A DNA stretch of 64,000 bases from Ctena decussata (GCA_963989385.1 OZ022514.1:26701222-26765221), one strand, 5' to 3'. Shown: positions 20,520 to 32,452, numbered from the stretch's first letter. The notes: generated by a model from the sequence alone, not told the origin. Numbers and translations: made by a program.

Positions 20520-23500
20520 CAACGTCAATTACACTACCCAAATTTACATATTCACGTTATAATAGAAGATACGCATTGTTGTACACATGCTAGTATTCGC
20601 CCTAAATAATGTTGGATTTTGTCTGCTGGTACATAAATCACTGTTCCAAAGTTATTGACATTGTCAAGGATAAGTTGACTAGCCTGTATAAAGTAGTTTA
20701 CATTGCATTTGACGTTTTTCCCCTTCAGTGTCTAAATACATGTAATATAAGGAGCAAATTTTAAGAATTTAAGTGTTGCGAAAAGTTAATGTCATATATA
20801 TGACTGTTTCAATATTCTAGTATAAAAAAGAAACAATCTAAAGTCTTACAAAACTCGTCAGCAGTCACGATAAATATGTAACGTATGTAACCACAACAAA
20901 AATATGAAAAAAAAAAAAAAAAAAAAAAAAAACCAGAATCTGACTAAATCGCTGAATTGGTGGACTGAAGTTTATACGGGCTCCATCAATCTTCTTTATT
21001 CATGCCCAGCTTAGATAATTTAGGCAGCAGTTAAATTAGCAGTGGATACATTAAATTGGGACAGAAACTATCTTATTTTTGAAGAATTTAACCTACTAAA
21101 TGACCAAAAAAGTTACGAAAGCTACGATTAGCTGCATTTCATATTTTAATGTTATCTTTAATTTGTCTTCAGTAGATACTGTTGTATATGTAAATATGAA
21201 GAATTGTCAATGTTACCTGTCCTCAAACTATAAAAAACATCTAACAGTGGATATTTGAAAAGGAATATAACAGTAACATTACGTTACATAATTGTAATAT
21301 GTCGAGGAATAAGATTTGTGAGTCATCTGTTATCAAAATTTTAGTTCCCTGAAGCAGTTCGACCTTGCCTTCAATTCAGTCTCACTTAAAAGTGACTTCA
21401 TAAATTTTAAAATGATTTTTTTTAATTTTATGCATTAAATGAAGTAAGTATAAGTTGATATATGCTGCAACTGATTAATATTTAGGTTCTCGTTGTGATG
21501 GGGATAAAACCAGTTTCGCTACCTGTGCTGTTGGCTAAGCCATTCAATTACCCTACACACAAATATGCAACTGTGACTACCAGCCGAGGCAATCAAAAGC
21601 AGTAACAACTCTGCCAGCATGCATTAACACCATTTTTCTATGCTGTCAGTCGAATCATCAGCCACGAGCCTCTTTGCACAGTTACTGCTTTACATGGGTT
21701 AGCAAATATGTGTGGCTCCCGTGATCATAACTTATATGTTAATTTGTGATCTACGTGATCTGTTTATGCAGCTCCCGGCCATCAAATACATTACAAAATG
21801 TTAACAATGTGAAAATTTAAGGATTATAGAAAGTGACATACTTTATAACGCATACAACATTCTGTCTTCAGCCTGTTCAGGAGTTCTATTTTTTATTATG
21901 TTGTTACAAATATTCAAATGGTCAGGTAATTTTGCAAACCCCATGGTTTTATTCCCACTTGTTGTTACTATCAAGGACTAAAGGTGTTACAAAATACAAA
22001 TTTTAGTCGGACAATTTTCAGTAATGTAACAACTAAAATTGGGGCTTTATTCTCTAACAGTATTTAACATATTTGGACAAGGATGATTTGATAAGCAGTA
22101 AGATATAATAAATTAGCAGTTTACAACCATATTTATTGCTAAAAAGTAAACAATATGGTAATACAAGGTCACGGAGATCAAATGCAGAAAGTTACTAAGG
22201 TTAGCCCTTCCTTGGTGTGTATAGGTTTGTACTATTTCTATTGTTTGATTATTTGCTCTTCAGAAATACTGTATTACTAGTAAAGGATATCGGAAATGAA
22301 GAATTCATAAACTCTCAATAAATACGTTGTATACGTTACTTGTTTGGTCTTTCTTTCTTTACCCCAATATTATGCTGCAAAGCATATAACTACAGTGTAG
22401 GCAAATACATTCTGAAGGAGAACAACTAAGATTTGCTCATAAATATCTGAAGAGCGATGACCAACATTAATATATTCTGTCGTTTTCATTTGCCATTTTG
22501 TTATGTGTGCAGAGCTACTGGAACACTGTCCCTGGAAAAAAAGCAAAAACATTTTTGTCCAACCAAAAGTGTCTTGATGTTCTTTAGTGAATAGATTCTT
22601 TAAGAGATTATTGAATGTAGTTAGATTCGTTAGGAGATGGTGAATGTAGTTAGACTTTAAAGAGCAAGAAACAAAAGCATAAAAATATAGATCATCTTAA
22701 ACATAGCATATATAGATTACTACAGTATACTAGTAAACTGCCAGTGTCTCTTTTCTGTATTAAATATTTCTGATACTATTCTCCCAAACTCCTGGTTGAC
22801 ACATAATTGATAGTTACATAAATGAACTTAGTAAAGCAATGTATTGATACTGCCATTAATTATTTTCAAAAGTTTGTTTCTTAACTGTAACTCAGCAATG
22901 TTGTTTTCTCTGGTAACGTAAAATATACAATAGTCTTACAAAAGCAAGTATACGCTGCCAGCAAATATCTACATTAGCTTTGATGCAGAACTATATTTGG
23001 TTTAAGCCTTTAAACTTCAGGTTACTGTTCTGCTTTATAGTTTTTCATGTGCACGTAAAAGCTATAACAAATCATGTCAATAAACAAGGTGGAACTCCAG
23101 TTTGCATTGTTGATTACTGATTATTTTATAGTTTGAAACTAAACACGTCAAAACCGCTTAGCGTTTAATGGTATCAAACTGATTGCATATCAGTTTATTC
23201 GAGCCCTATATGCAAAATCAATGCTAGCTTTTAATAGTTGCGGCTTTATCTTTTCTGAAGTATTTTTTTTTTTTTGTTGTTGTTGATTTTTTTTTTTTTG
23301 ATTTTTCAGCTGTACATAGCAAAAATTCAGGTATGTTACTGTCTTTAGAACTCAAATGTACAATTTGTAAAAGAAACAAACTGGGCAATGTCATTATGAA
23401 ATACTTTCATTTTTGATATGATAACAAAGTAAATAGCAAACCCCGTTTTACATGTGCAGAATATGTCAATGCCCTTAACATTAAAATTTAAAGTATACTG

Positions 23501-24363
23501 TGTTTAATCACGTATAAAACACACTTCATGAATCCCTAAAAGTAATAATTGAGAGAAATGTTGATAGGTCCAAGTACACAATATATCATAAGAACACCCA
23601 GACTTATATGTGTTATTTTTTAATGTGACAGTGGAAAAAACCCTGATTAAAGGTATAATAAAATATTTTAAATGTTATTGTTATCTACGTTACTACTAGT
23701 AATAGCTTATCATAGAAAGAGACCAGAATGCATTTTTCTCTTATATTAAAAGACTCTTTTATGAAGAAACTGCTACCAAAGAAAATAAAATGATTTTATC
23801 TTCAAATTATATGATTTTAACAAAAGTAGCCCTAGGTAACGTATGTAATCGATCATTATGGCCGACTAAAATGCATTCAAAATATTGTTGAACTGCTACT
23901 TTCTGTTTAAATAGGCTGGCATATTCAATATTACCGTTTACTATTGTTTTCAATTCCAATAGTGTAGTTCAAGCGCTTGAATTATACGGAAAGTGATACT
24001 TGTAATATGGAACATTCATAAGGGGCTATTGTGTTCAACATCCTATTTTTCCCAAAGTATACAAGATAGGATAATAATTTTTGCAGATTTGAAAAGATCA
24101 ATAAATTGTCTTTAAAACAAAAACAAAGATTTGGTCTGATATTTAAGGAATAACTTACAAAAAGAAAGTATTTTGGATTGAAATTGCAATTTTAATGGAG
24201 AGTAAAGAAAAACGTCACGTTATTACACCACGTAGGCTAAAGTGACGTTTCAAACATCATAACATTTAGCTTTTGGATTGTTCTATTAGACTTCATTATA
24301 ATTTTAAACATAGGAAAGTGATTTCTATTTTTTATAATTTTTGATAAGTTTTATTTTATGTTT
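20520..24363. other. Largest unique stretch; no firm gene
   Basis: AT-rich sequence with an A-run at 20908-20931 and T-runs near 23260-23300. It contains few of the repeat families found elsewhere. One minus-strand segment looks exon-like (22370-22531). Otherwise nothing is recognised; it may be intron or intergenic DNA. Confidence 0.4.
22370..22531 (-). CDS. Weak candidate terminal exon
   Basis: A strong acceptor (TTTGCTTTTTTTCCAG) precedes an open frame of about 53 codons ending in TAA, starting GQCSSSSAHITKWQMK. There is no partner exon, recognisable domain or conservation evidence. A chance open frame after a pyrimidine tract is quite possible. Confidence 0.15.
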   Translation of the reverse strand, partial: GQCSSSSAHITKWQMKTTEYINVGHRSSDIYEQILVVLLQNVFAYTVVICFAA

Positions 24364-24372
24364 ATTATTTTA

Positions 24373-27300
24373 GTTTAAACAATATTTTATTCGCATATAC
24401 ATACAAACAGCAATTGTACTATTACAAGCAACAAATAATATATGCAAATGGGATTCAGAAAAAAGTCAACAGACTTATCTAAATCTGTATCCCAAGATGC
24501 CAACATAATATAATTACTGTATAAGTGATTTGGATGGAATGAAGCACTGTTAATAATCGTATAAGGAAAGGCATTTGGACATTGCAGACCGGCTTTCTTA
24601 ATAGAAAATTCTCCACGGGGAGTGGACGGTGGTAAGTGCATAAACTATTACAATAATGTAAGACATAGATTGCTATTGGAATTGCAAATTGTTGATCTTT
24701 ATATTTCTCGCCAAAGTTCCTAATAGTGTTACTGCGTTACTTAACTTAAACGTTGATGGTTGAAGATATAAGTAAGACTCTTAGATAAGCAGAAGATAAA
24801 CAGGAAAAACTAGACCGCTTCTAGAAGACAATGAAGGTTTGCGTTGTTTCGTCAACGCATTGAATATGATTTATCTACTTACTGAATCTGAAATCGCTTA
24901 GATTTTACGATATAATTTTGAACATTTAAAAATATTTGCTTGTTTTGTTCATACGACAGTTCACTATTCCCGTACAACAGTACGTTAAGCGTTGGTTCAC
25001 ACATTTCAGACACAGCATCGATCAATTCTTGTCTTATATCAAGATACCGAGTACAAGCAAAAAAGTAATGTTTGGTGTCCTCATTCACCCCACAAATGCA
25101 TGACGGACTGTCAACTATATTTTTAGAAAACAGATGACTATTTAAGGAGCTGCAGTTTGTTCGAAGCCTCGAGTGATAAATCTGCCCAAGGCGGTTGCCC
25201 ACGTTAAAGAACGACGGCGGCTGCGTTAGATTCGCGTTCAACTGATGTTTAAATGAGGTTATAGTAGTAGAGTTGCGAATAACTGGAGATAGCTCATTCC
25301 ACTCGCGTATTACTGATGGCAAAAAGGAGTTAAAATACTGCTGTGTATTAGAATGGATAGTTTGCAAATCAGCAGCATTACGAAGACTGTATGACGATAC
25401 GCTTCCGACTGTTGGGGGGACGAGCGAACACAAATAATCCGGACATAATCCATTTGTCATTTTATAAAATAGAATAAGTTTGTGTTTACGTCTTCTTGAA
25501 GCCAGAGGTTCCCATTTAATTTCGCTGAGAAGAGAATTGATCGAAACCAGCTTTGTCGCTCCTGTAACTATACGCGCGGCTTCATATTGTATTTTTTCAA
25601 GCTCATTAGATTCATACATAGTACAATTATTCCAGACTACATCTCCATATTCGAGCAATGGTCGGATAAAAGAAAAATATATAATTTGAAGGGATTTTCT
25701 ATCTAACTGGAATTTGAGTTTGCGCATAACGTTTATCCTTGTCCAAGCTTTAGCTTTTATATGTTCAAAATGGTCATGCCAAGTGCAGTCACTACTAAAT
25801 ACAAGACCCAAATGTTTATGAATATTTACTTCAGCAATTGGTTGATTATTCATACAGACAGGAGGATGATAGAGTCTGTTGAGCTTTCTTGAAAATAATA
25901 ATGATTCAGATTTATTAGGATTGAAGGTAACAAGCCAGTTTGTGGCCCACGTATATACTTTCGAAATATCAGAATTGAGAAATTGTGCTGTTTCCAGCGG
26001 ATCATCGACTATAATATATAAACTGGTGTCATCTGCAAAAAGTCTTATTGAACAATTAATATTTTCAACAATATCATTTATATATAAAAGAAAAAGTAAC
26101 GGACCAAGTATAGAACCTTGAGGAACACCAGCTTTCAGAGTGGACAGGTCAGAAGTTGCACCAGGAAATACAACCTGCTGTTTTCTATTACTCAAGTAAT
26201 CAGTAAACCATTGTAACAGAGATCCAGATATGCCTACAGTACGAAGTTTGAAAAGCAGCCCTTCATGCCACACTCTATCAAAGGCTTTACTTACATCAAA
26301 GAATATAGCTCGTACTTCTTTGCCATCGTCAAGTGCTTTGCAGAAGGTATTATAGATATCTACAAGTTGGTTTACAGTAGAGTCTCCCGGCACAAAGCCA
26401 GATTGAAGTGTAGACAAAACTTCGTGTTCATGAAAAAAATTAAAGACGTATTTGTGTATAAGCTTTTCAAGAACTTTACCAATAGTACTGAGGAGAGAAA
26501 TGGGTCTATAATTTGATACATTTGACGGGTCGTCTTTTTTCAGAATGGGGGTTACATTTGCTAATTTCCAAATGCTAGGTATTTTACCACTGGCAAGAGA
26601 AAAATTAAAAAGTTCACATAACGGAAATGATAACGGATGGGACAGTTCTTTCAGCAGCCTATTATTAATATGATCTGGTCCAGCAGCTTTACCAACTTGG
26701 AGAGAGTTAAGAATAGATTCTACTTCGTGGGGTATTAACGTGATAGATTCAAGAGTCGAATCAACCCGTGGGATGAACTGTGGTAAAAACGCATTACCAT
26801 CGTCAAGTATTGTTTGTTCAGTAAAAAAATTATTCAGTAGATTAGCTTTTTCTTTATCGTCTGAGTAAATTTTTCCATCAAGGTTAAGTGGTGGTACTGA
26901 GGATGTTCTAGAGGGTTTGATAAAACCCTTCAGCGTCCTCCACCAGTCTTTAGGTCCGGTACTACTGCTTTTTAATTTATCTGATAACTTGTCAAGTTGT
27001 AGTTTTTTCGATTTGCGAATTTCACCAGTAACCTTATTTCGAATCTGCTTATAACGTTCAAAGTCATTCATATTATTAGTCCTTTTATATTTATCAAATA
27101 AACGTTTCCGTTTCCTCATAAGTTTCTTTATTATATTATTCAGCCATGGTGGGTCTGATTGTCTTACCTTAATAATTTTATTGGGTATATGCCTACGAGC
27201 AAGTTCTGTTATGCGATTTGTTACATTATTTGCATATGTATCGATATCATTATCCTTCAGGGTATTCCAGTTTGTGTCTGCAACTTCTCGGGAGAAAGAC

Positions 27301-28064
27301 TGATAATCTCCCCTATCATATAACCAAATATTCCTGGTAAATATTGAAGAGACATTCTTCATAAATTTAAAAACACAAAAAATTGGACAATGGTATCTGA
27401 TGTTTTGTTCTAAACAAGGTTCACCGACACCACTTATAAGTGTACTATTTATATTAGAAGTTAGGAACAAATCTATCAGAGAAGAGGAATGTTCTGTAAA
27501 ATGAGTCGGTTCCGATATTAAGCTTTCCAAACCAAAATATTGACAAATATCATCAATTTTCCTGAAGCTGTTTTGTTTTAAAAGGTCCAAGTTGAAGTCC
27601 CCTGTAATAAGAATTTCTTTAATATTTGTATCATATGCCAAACCGATTGAATTTTCGATTTCTAATAAAATGTCACTAGTGGAATTGGGTGGCCTGTAGA
27701 AGGTACCAATAAGAATTTTTCTTTGTTGAACCGTTAGTTCTAGCCATATGCATTCGACGTTTCGTATTTCTAAGTCATTTCGACGTTTGACGTACAATTT
27801 TTTGTCAGCGTAAACACAGACTCCACCATGGCTGTCACCAAGTCGATCACGTCTAAATAAATTAAAACCATTAATTTCAATTTGCTGATCTAAAGTTCTA
27901 CCATCAAGCCAAGTTTCAGTAAAACAAAGTATGTTAAAATTGCGAAATTCCGATTCTAATATATCAATTTTGTTTAATATACTCTGAACGTTGTAATGCA
28001 CAACAGAAAAATTATTTACAATTTCCGACTGGTTAAAAGACAATGAAGTTCCTTCGGATGAGGA
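24373..28064 (-). mobile_element. Young non-LTR retrotransposon insertion, 3.69 kb, 9-bp target duplication
   Basis: Flanked by perfect ATTATTTTA repeats at 24364-24372 and 28065-28073, which defines both ends. The 5' end opens directly into the protein frame, so the element is 5'-truncated (no 5' untranslated region or upstream ORF). After the stop codon about 500 bp of 3' untranslated sequence ends in GAATAAAATATTGTTTAAAC, with no poly(A). The insertion at 54103-54467 ends almost the same way, which confirms the 3' terminus. Confidence 0.88.
24879..28043 (-). CDS. LINE ORF2-type protein: AP endonuclease plus reverse transcriptase (CR1/L2/jockey-like)
   Basis: Open for 1054 codons with no internal stop. 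It has no ATG at the 5' end: the first codon counted is TTG, and the frame stays open upstream to the element boundary, consistent with 5' truncation. Endonuclease motifs, about residues 12-225: HYNVQS (N18), FTETW (E43), YRPPNS, ITGDFN (148-151), IDLF (191) and YHCP, where the usual SDH reads RYH. Reverse transcriptase, about 495-755: YRPISLL, FFDVSKAFDRV (581-591), GVPQGSILGPLL and FADDTSLY (669-676). A CxC...HxxxxC zinc-knuckle-like motif (CICG...HYFFAC) lies near residues 980-1000. No RNase H domain is seen. It would nick target DNA and copy its RNA at the nick in the nucleus. Confidence 0.92.
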   Translation of the reverse strand: MSFNQSEIVNNFSVVHYNVQSILNKIDILESEFRNFNILCFTETWLDGRTLDQQIEINGFNLFRRDRLGDSHGGVCVYADKKLYVKRRNDLEIRNVECIWLELTVQQRKILIGTFYRPPNSTSDILLEIENSIGLAYDTNIKEILITGDFNLDLLKQNSFRKIDDICQYFGLESLISEPTHFTEHSSSLIDLFLTSNINSTLISGVGEPCLEQNIRYHCPIFCVFKFMKNVSSIFTRNIWLYDRGDYQSFSREVADTNWNTLKDNDIDTYANNVTNRITELARRHIPNKIIKVRQSDPPWLNNIIKKLMRKRKRLFDKYKRTNNMNDFERYKQIRNKVTGEIRKSKKLQLDKLSDKLKSSSTGPKDWWRTLKGFIKPSRTSSVPPLNLDGKIYSDDKEKANLLNNFFTEQTILDDGNAFLPQFIPRVDSTLESITLIPHEVESILNSLQVGKAAGPDHINNRLLKELSHPLSFPLCELFNFSLASGKIPSIWKLANVTPILKKDDPSNVSNYRPISLLSTIGKVLEKLIHKYVFNFFHEHEVLSTLQSGFVPGDSTVNQLVDIYNTFCKALDDGKEVRAIFFDVSKAFDRVWHEGLLFKLRTVGISGSLLQWFTDYLSNRKQQVVFPGATSDLSTLKAGVPQGSILGPLLFLLYINDIVENINCSIRLFADDTSLYIIVDDPLETAQFLNSDISKVYTWATNWLVTFNPNKSESLLFSRKLNRLYHPPVCMNNQPIAEVNIHKHLGLVFSSDCTWHDHFEHIKAKAWTRINVMRKLKFQLDRKSLQIIYFSFIRPLLEYGDVVWNNCTMYESNELEKIQYEAARIVTGATKLVSINSLLSEIKWEPLASRRRKHKLILFYKMTNGLCPDYLCSLVPPTVGSVSSYSLRNAADLQTIHSNTQQYFNSFLPSVIREWNELSPVIRNSTTITSFKHQLNANLTQPPSFFNVGNRLGQIYHSRLRTNCSSLNSHLFSKNIVDSPSCICGVNEDTKHYFFACTRYLDIRQELIDAVSEMCEPTLNVLLYGNSELSYEQNKQIFLNVQNYIVKSKRFQIQ

Positions 28065-28104
28065 ATTATTTTAATGGGTAACGTAATGTAACAGGCTGTT
28101 ACAG

Positions 28105-28255
28105 CCTAATGCCCCACTCGCCAGAGGGCTAACATGCTGCAAAATACTTCAAAGATGCGGGTCTTTAAGAAAAGTATGGTCTACAAAACTCCCCCTGGGG
28201 GGGGGGGGGGGGGGGGGAGGTAAACCATATCTGGCTCATGGCCTAAATGGATGAA
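28105..28255 (-). repeat. Inverted copy of the 20.4-kb repeat with a G-run
   Basis: CAGAGGGCTAACATG and ACAAAACTCCCCC match the 20390-20510 repeat in reverse. A run of about 20 G residues follows the core (28196-28217), flanked by imperfectly complementary arms (ATGGTCTACAAAACTCC and GGAGGTAAACCAT). Confidence 0.5.
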
Positions 28256-28979
28256 AAACACTGAGATGTACCCCAAAACACCTTAAGCAAAAGTACGACT
28301 CTGGTATCATGACTTGGATTAGTCAGTCGCACTTTGAAACTTTACTTTTAATATTTTTTGGCTCGAAATATAGAAGTTATAACCAAATTGCAGATATGAT
28401 TTTAGGTTGCCATGTAACACAGGAAATTGGTGTTTTATCTATAAACTTTTAAGACCCCTTCTTAAGAAAAATGCATACTTGAGTTTTATCACGCTTAAAA
28501 TGCAGATGCGCTAAAAGTAGAAGATATGCACATATATGAGATAACTGAGAAGACCCGACTTGCGTATACGTGTCTCAGTCTGTGTCAATCAAATACCGGG
28601 TAAGATATTAAATGTCTTGGGGAAAAGAGAAAAAAATCGAAGAGTGTGAAATATGATTATCATATTTGAGTAATAACTCTGCTATTTCCATTTTTGACTC
28701 CCTTCTTAATAGGGATCAACAATTAAAAGAAAGCATTTTCTCCCTTGGAAATGGAGCAAATTCTTTTCTTTGAGAGTTAACCCAATTATGTAAAAGGTTT
28801 TGTCGCCTAAGGGAGCAAAAATAAATTCACAAAAGTTATGATGGTAAAATTAAAGTTGATGGTGTAACAAATCACTTTACACGTAATATGACGTCGTTGC
28901 GGTGACGCTGTGATGAAATTACGGCGTCGAAACAACGCCGTTTCGTAGTGTGTTCGCAGAGATGTTTCTTGCGTGTCCT
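28256..28979. other. No recognised gene
   Basis: Contains a diverged copy of the GGAGCAAATTCTTTTCTTTG-type dispersed repeat (28730-28830) and a CpG-rich palindromic stretch (GACGTCGTTGCGGTGACG) near 28885-28950. No coding frame. Confidence 0.4.
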
Positions 28980-29222
28980 GGCCCCGAGGTTATAAAACTT
29001 TTTTCATGCTCAATTCAGCTGAGCATGAAATTTAAAATGCCCATTAATATAAAAATACCAAGAAATTCAGCATTTTTCAGGCTCAGATAAGCCAAGAAGG
29101 CTATTTCTTCTACTCATAAATATTAAAATGCCGACAATTGTTGGCATTTTAAAATTTATGAGCAGAAAAAATTTCATGCTCAGCTGAGTTGAGCATGAAA
29201 AAAGTTTTATAACCTCGGGGCC
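28980..29222. mobile_element. Foldback MITE, family C, CAGCTGAG subfamily
   Basis: Ends GGCCCCGAGGTTATAAAACT and exact complement. The arms contain TTCATGCTCA/CAGCTGAG and the inner palindrome AATGCCGACAATTGTTGGCATT. The copy at 32425 is the same subfamily. Confidence 0.8.
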
Positions 29223-29605
29223 TGAGGTCTCTTTGGCTGCGGAACTGCTCCAAATCAATGCTCTTACGTGTAGCAGCTCCCTGGCAACTCATTAAGTGAG
29301 TCAAGGTTACCCCGACATTATCGCAATGATCTCCAGATGTATTTCTCACCTGAATCCCTGTTTCCTACAAGAATTGAGCTTGTCAGCGCCGAGGAGATCT
29401 GAGAGAAGAATCCCGAAGGTATTTTAAAGTGGCTGCACCAGGATTACATGTACATTATTGGTTCCTTATAATTCCGTGTATATTTTGGCTGGTTGTAGAA
29501 AATGATACATATTTTTGATAATTTTTGTTGGTTGTCTCTAGTCCGAGAATGGTTTTCCTCTAAGAGGATCTTTTTCTCATCCATGCTACCTGTATGGTCA
29601 GTCAA
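29223..29605. other. Possible minus-strand noncoding exon end
   Basis: On the minus strand, AACAGGGATTCAG|GTGAGAAA near 29350 is a good donor-like site in fairly GC-rich sequence. No frame or partner exon is found, so this is only a note. Confidence 0.15.
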
Positions 29606-29850
29606 CAAGGGCGTAGCTACCTATACGCAAATACGCAGGCGCGTATTGAAATTTTGTCAAATTGACAAAATTTCAACACACACCTGCGTATTTTCAGGCT
29701 GAAATGTTGTTAATTGAGCATAATTTTAATGCTGACTGCCAACAGACAGAAAATTTGATATATCTTAGCGGATTAACCCCCTATCATTGCCCTCAGTGAG
29801 TATAAAGCATAATTGTGCGTACAGTGTAATTGCCCCTAGCTACGCCCCTG
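29606..29850. mobile_element. MITE, family H, complete, with target duplication
   Basis: Ends CAAGGGCGTAGCTACC and complement of CTAGCTACGCCCCTG, flanked by AGTCAA on both sides (29600-29605, 29851-29856). It contains TACGCAAATACGCAGG and the palindrome GAAATTTTGTCAAATTGAC. Six copies occur in the window. Confidence 0.8.
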
Positions 29851-30086
29851 AGTCAATACTGGAAAAATGTATACTAAACGAATAAGTGTTTAAAAATGGG
29901 CATTTCTTTTCAATGGAGGCAAAGTAAAATAGAATTCAAAACTACTTCCTCTGTAATTAACAGATTATGAAATAAAGATATAGTAAACACTTGTAAGTGT
30001 TAAGTTAAGTAATGGCTTTGTATTACGAGGGTACAGTAACTCAATCGCCTTCAGACCCTCAAAACTTAAAACAGGTGTTTAGATGC

Positions 30087-30309
30087 GAGCCGCATCATGT
30101 CAAAATCAGAACAGTGACATGTGCGCCACGCTAAGACTCATATCAACCTGGGCAGGGTCCAGTCTGGTCAATGCGTTCGCTGTGCGCTTAGAGGGTAGCT
30201 AATGGTTTCAAACAGACAACACCCTTATCAGACTGGGCGACTGCAAAAGCTGATATGTGTATTCGCTAGGCGCACATGCCACTTTGTTGGTTTTGTCATG
30301 TTACGGCGA
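30087..30309. mobile_element. Foldback MITE, family A, diverged
   Basis: GAGCCGCATCATGTCAAAA at the left and a TTTGTTGGTTTTGTCATG arm at the right, with family A TCATATCAACCTGGGCAG and complementary arms. More decayed than the other copies. Confidence 0.65.
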
Positions 30310-31313
30310 AATTACACCTGCTGTTGGGGGTGGGGGATGAGGGGAGGAAGCGGGGGATCACTTTGATCTGAACGTTTTTGTCAAAGGGAAGGACTTTGCT
30401 CCGAGTTTTATTCTGCCTTTAAAGGCAGCCCCCAGCGAAGAAGTGATTTTCCTACCATGGACTGTCAAGGTGAATGGGTACCCTTTCAGTAAAAGGAAAT
30501 CTTGGCTTTTCATGCTTGCCTCACTTCTCAGTGAAAGCAGACCCCCTTTTTGAAGGATTTCTTCGTTGTCCAAGGAAGCAAACAGGAACTGTCATAAAAG
30601 TTATCTCTGTCTGAAATAAAAGAAAGAAAGAAAGATTGAAAGAAAGAAAGAAAAAGAAAGAAAAAGCAAATAGCGGAAAACATGATGATGAAAAGAAAGA
30701 AAGAAAGAAAAAAGAAAGAAAGAAAGAAAGAAAAAAGAAAGAAAAAGCAAATAGCGGGAAACATGATGATGTGTCCAGCTGGTGGGATATATCCACATAC
30801 ATTAATTTGTAGAGAATATATTATCAGCTGAAAGTGGTGCTGCCCCTCCCCCTCTCCCCGTCCCCTCTCTCTTTTCCTTTGATAAAACTCCTTTCCAGGA
30901 AAGTCATTAAATAGATAATCGAAAGATCAATGTTGAAGCATTGGATTATTTTTGTTTGACAACAAAACTATTTCGAGTTTCCCATTTTCATTTAAATATT
31001 GGCGATTGTTCAAAGGAAATTTCATAAGTAGGATCGACAAGACATGTACAGTCAGCGAAAACTCAGATTAGCATGAATATTTCCTGCTAGTCCAAGCAAG
31101 GCTTCTCTGTTTAGGGACAAGCGAAGACTGAGCTGTGAAGTCTCTGTTCGCCCATGGCATAAAACCCCTTTCCCCGTATCTTGGCAAATAACGAATTATA
31201 TTTTTACCTACAACTCATCACAGTTTCGTTTTGATGAACTGTAAGTAATTTTAATAACTTAAATTCTTAGCTTATTCAAAAGATAAAAACGACATGATTA
31301 CAGCATGATATAC
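30310..31313. repeat. Dispersed-repeat copy plus (GAAA)n purine tract
   Basis: 30340-30600 holds a diverged copy of the GGAAGC/CCCTTTTTGAAGG dispersed repeat. From 30625 to 30753 is a (GAAA)n tract interrupted by an approximately 80-bp tandem duplication ending in GCAAATAGCGG. The remainder to 31313 shows nothing recognisable. Confidence 0.6.
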
Positions 31314-31679
31314 CACAGGGTATAATCGATTCCGCCAATTTTCGCTTCCTGCAGAGACTGTCCGTCATACTTGGCTTCCGCCGAGATTGTCCGCGAACTC
31401 TTGCTATCTGCAGAGACTACTGTCCTCGAAAATTGGCTTCCTGCCGAGACTGTCCGCGTGACTCTGCTTCCTGCCGAGGCTCTCGGCAGGAAGCAGAATC
31501 ACGCGGACAGTCTCTCGGCAGGAAGCAGAATCACGCGGACAGTCTCTGCAGGAAGCCATTTATCATGTACAGAAGTCTCGGCAGGAAGCAAGAGTTCGCG
31601 GACTGTCTCGGCGGAAGCCAAATATGATGTACAGTCTCTGCAGGAAGCGAAAATTAGCGGAATCGATTATACCCTGTGT
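31314..31679. mobile_element. CAC-terminated palindromic element, copy 1 (366 bp), 5-bp target duplication
   Basis: Ends CACAGGGTATAATCGATTCC and its complement, flanked by TATAC on both sides (31309-31313, 31680-31684). The arms are built from alternating GCTTCCTGC and AGACTGTCCGCG modules. This copy has one extra CTCGGCAGGAAGCAGAATCA module compared with the two others. Confidence 0.88.
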
Positions 31680-31684
31680 ATACA

Positions 31685-32424
31685 TATAGTGGTTTAAAAC
31701 CTGGAATGAAATGGAATGGATTGGAATGGAATTGCATAGATATTCTACATTCCATTGACTACAGTGTGTAACCAGAACCTTGGCTGGTACTCTTTCAAGA
31801 AAGAATGTGGAGCAAACCCTTGCCTGGAAGCGTATCATCCAAAATGGAGGAAACTGTACATGCAGTTCATTCCATTCCCCGCCATTCCATTCCATGTTTA
31901 AACCATTGGCTGAAAGCGTATACAGTCTACAAAAGAAACAAACTACAGTAACCCTTTTATACAGGTTCATTTGCACTGTATTTTGGTTCAGGGGACTCGA
32001 AAAAGGTGGCTGCTGAAGACAGGTGACCTCTTAATAGAGGTGACCACATAACCAGGTCTGACTGTATTTGATAAAACAAGGATAGCCCAAGCACAATGTT
32101 TTGTTCAGATGGATTGGGACCTTTTTAACAGGTTTTCAGTCAATTTAGACGGATGGAGAAATGGATGAGATGATGACGAGCGTAAAATAATCCACAAGTT
32201 AAGAGAGAAGAATAGCGATCTGAGCTGAACTCTACCTCGTGACCCTATGAGTCAAGCCCACTCGGCTAACCAGACTATTTCTGTCCAACTCGCATAACAA
32301 TGTTCCCCGGAAAGCTCAAGGAACGAATTCATAACTTGCACCTCCTGGCAACGAGTCTGTCTGTGCTACATGTATCTCCATTTCGAAGAAGAGAGTATCT
32401 TCAGCATATACATGTATACTAGCA
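31685..32424. other. No recognised gene
   Basis: Contains inverted GGAATGGAATGG-type runs (31700-31740 and complements near 31870-31890), so part of it is an imperfect foldback. The rest looks unique. Confidence 0.4.
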
Positions 32425-32452
32425 GGCTACGAGGTTATGAAACTTCCTTTAT

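Noticed and set aside
30521..30802. Phe/Ser-rich minus-strand frames resembling membrane segments
   Set aside because: Translation of the (GAAA)n tract; hydrophobicity is a composition artefact.
31371..31697. Open frames in the CAC-family copies (also 44557-44850 and 45808-46347)
   Set aside because: They arise from the repeated palindrome modules in several frames on both strands and share no splice or domain evidence.
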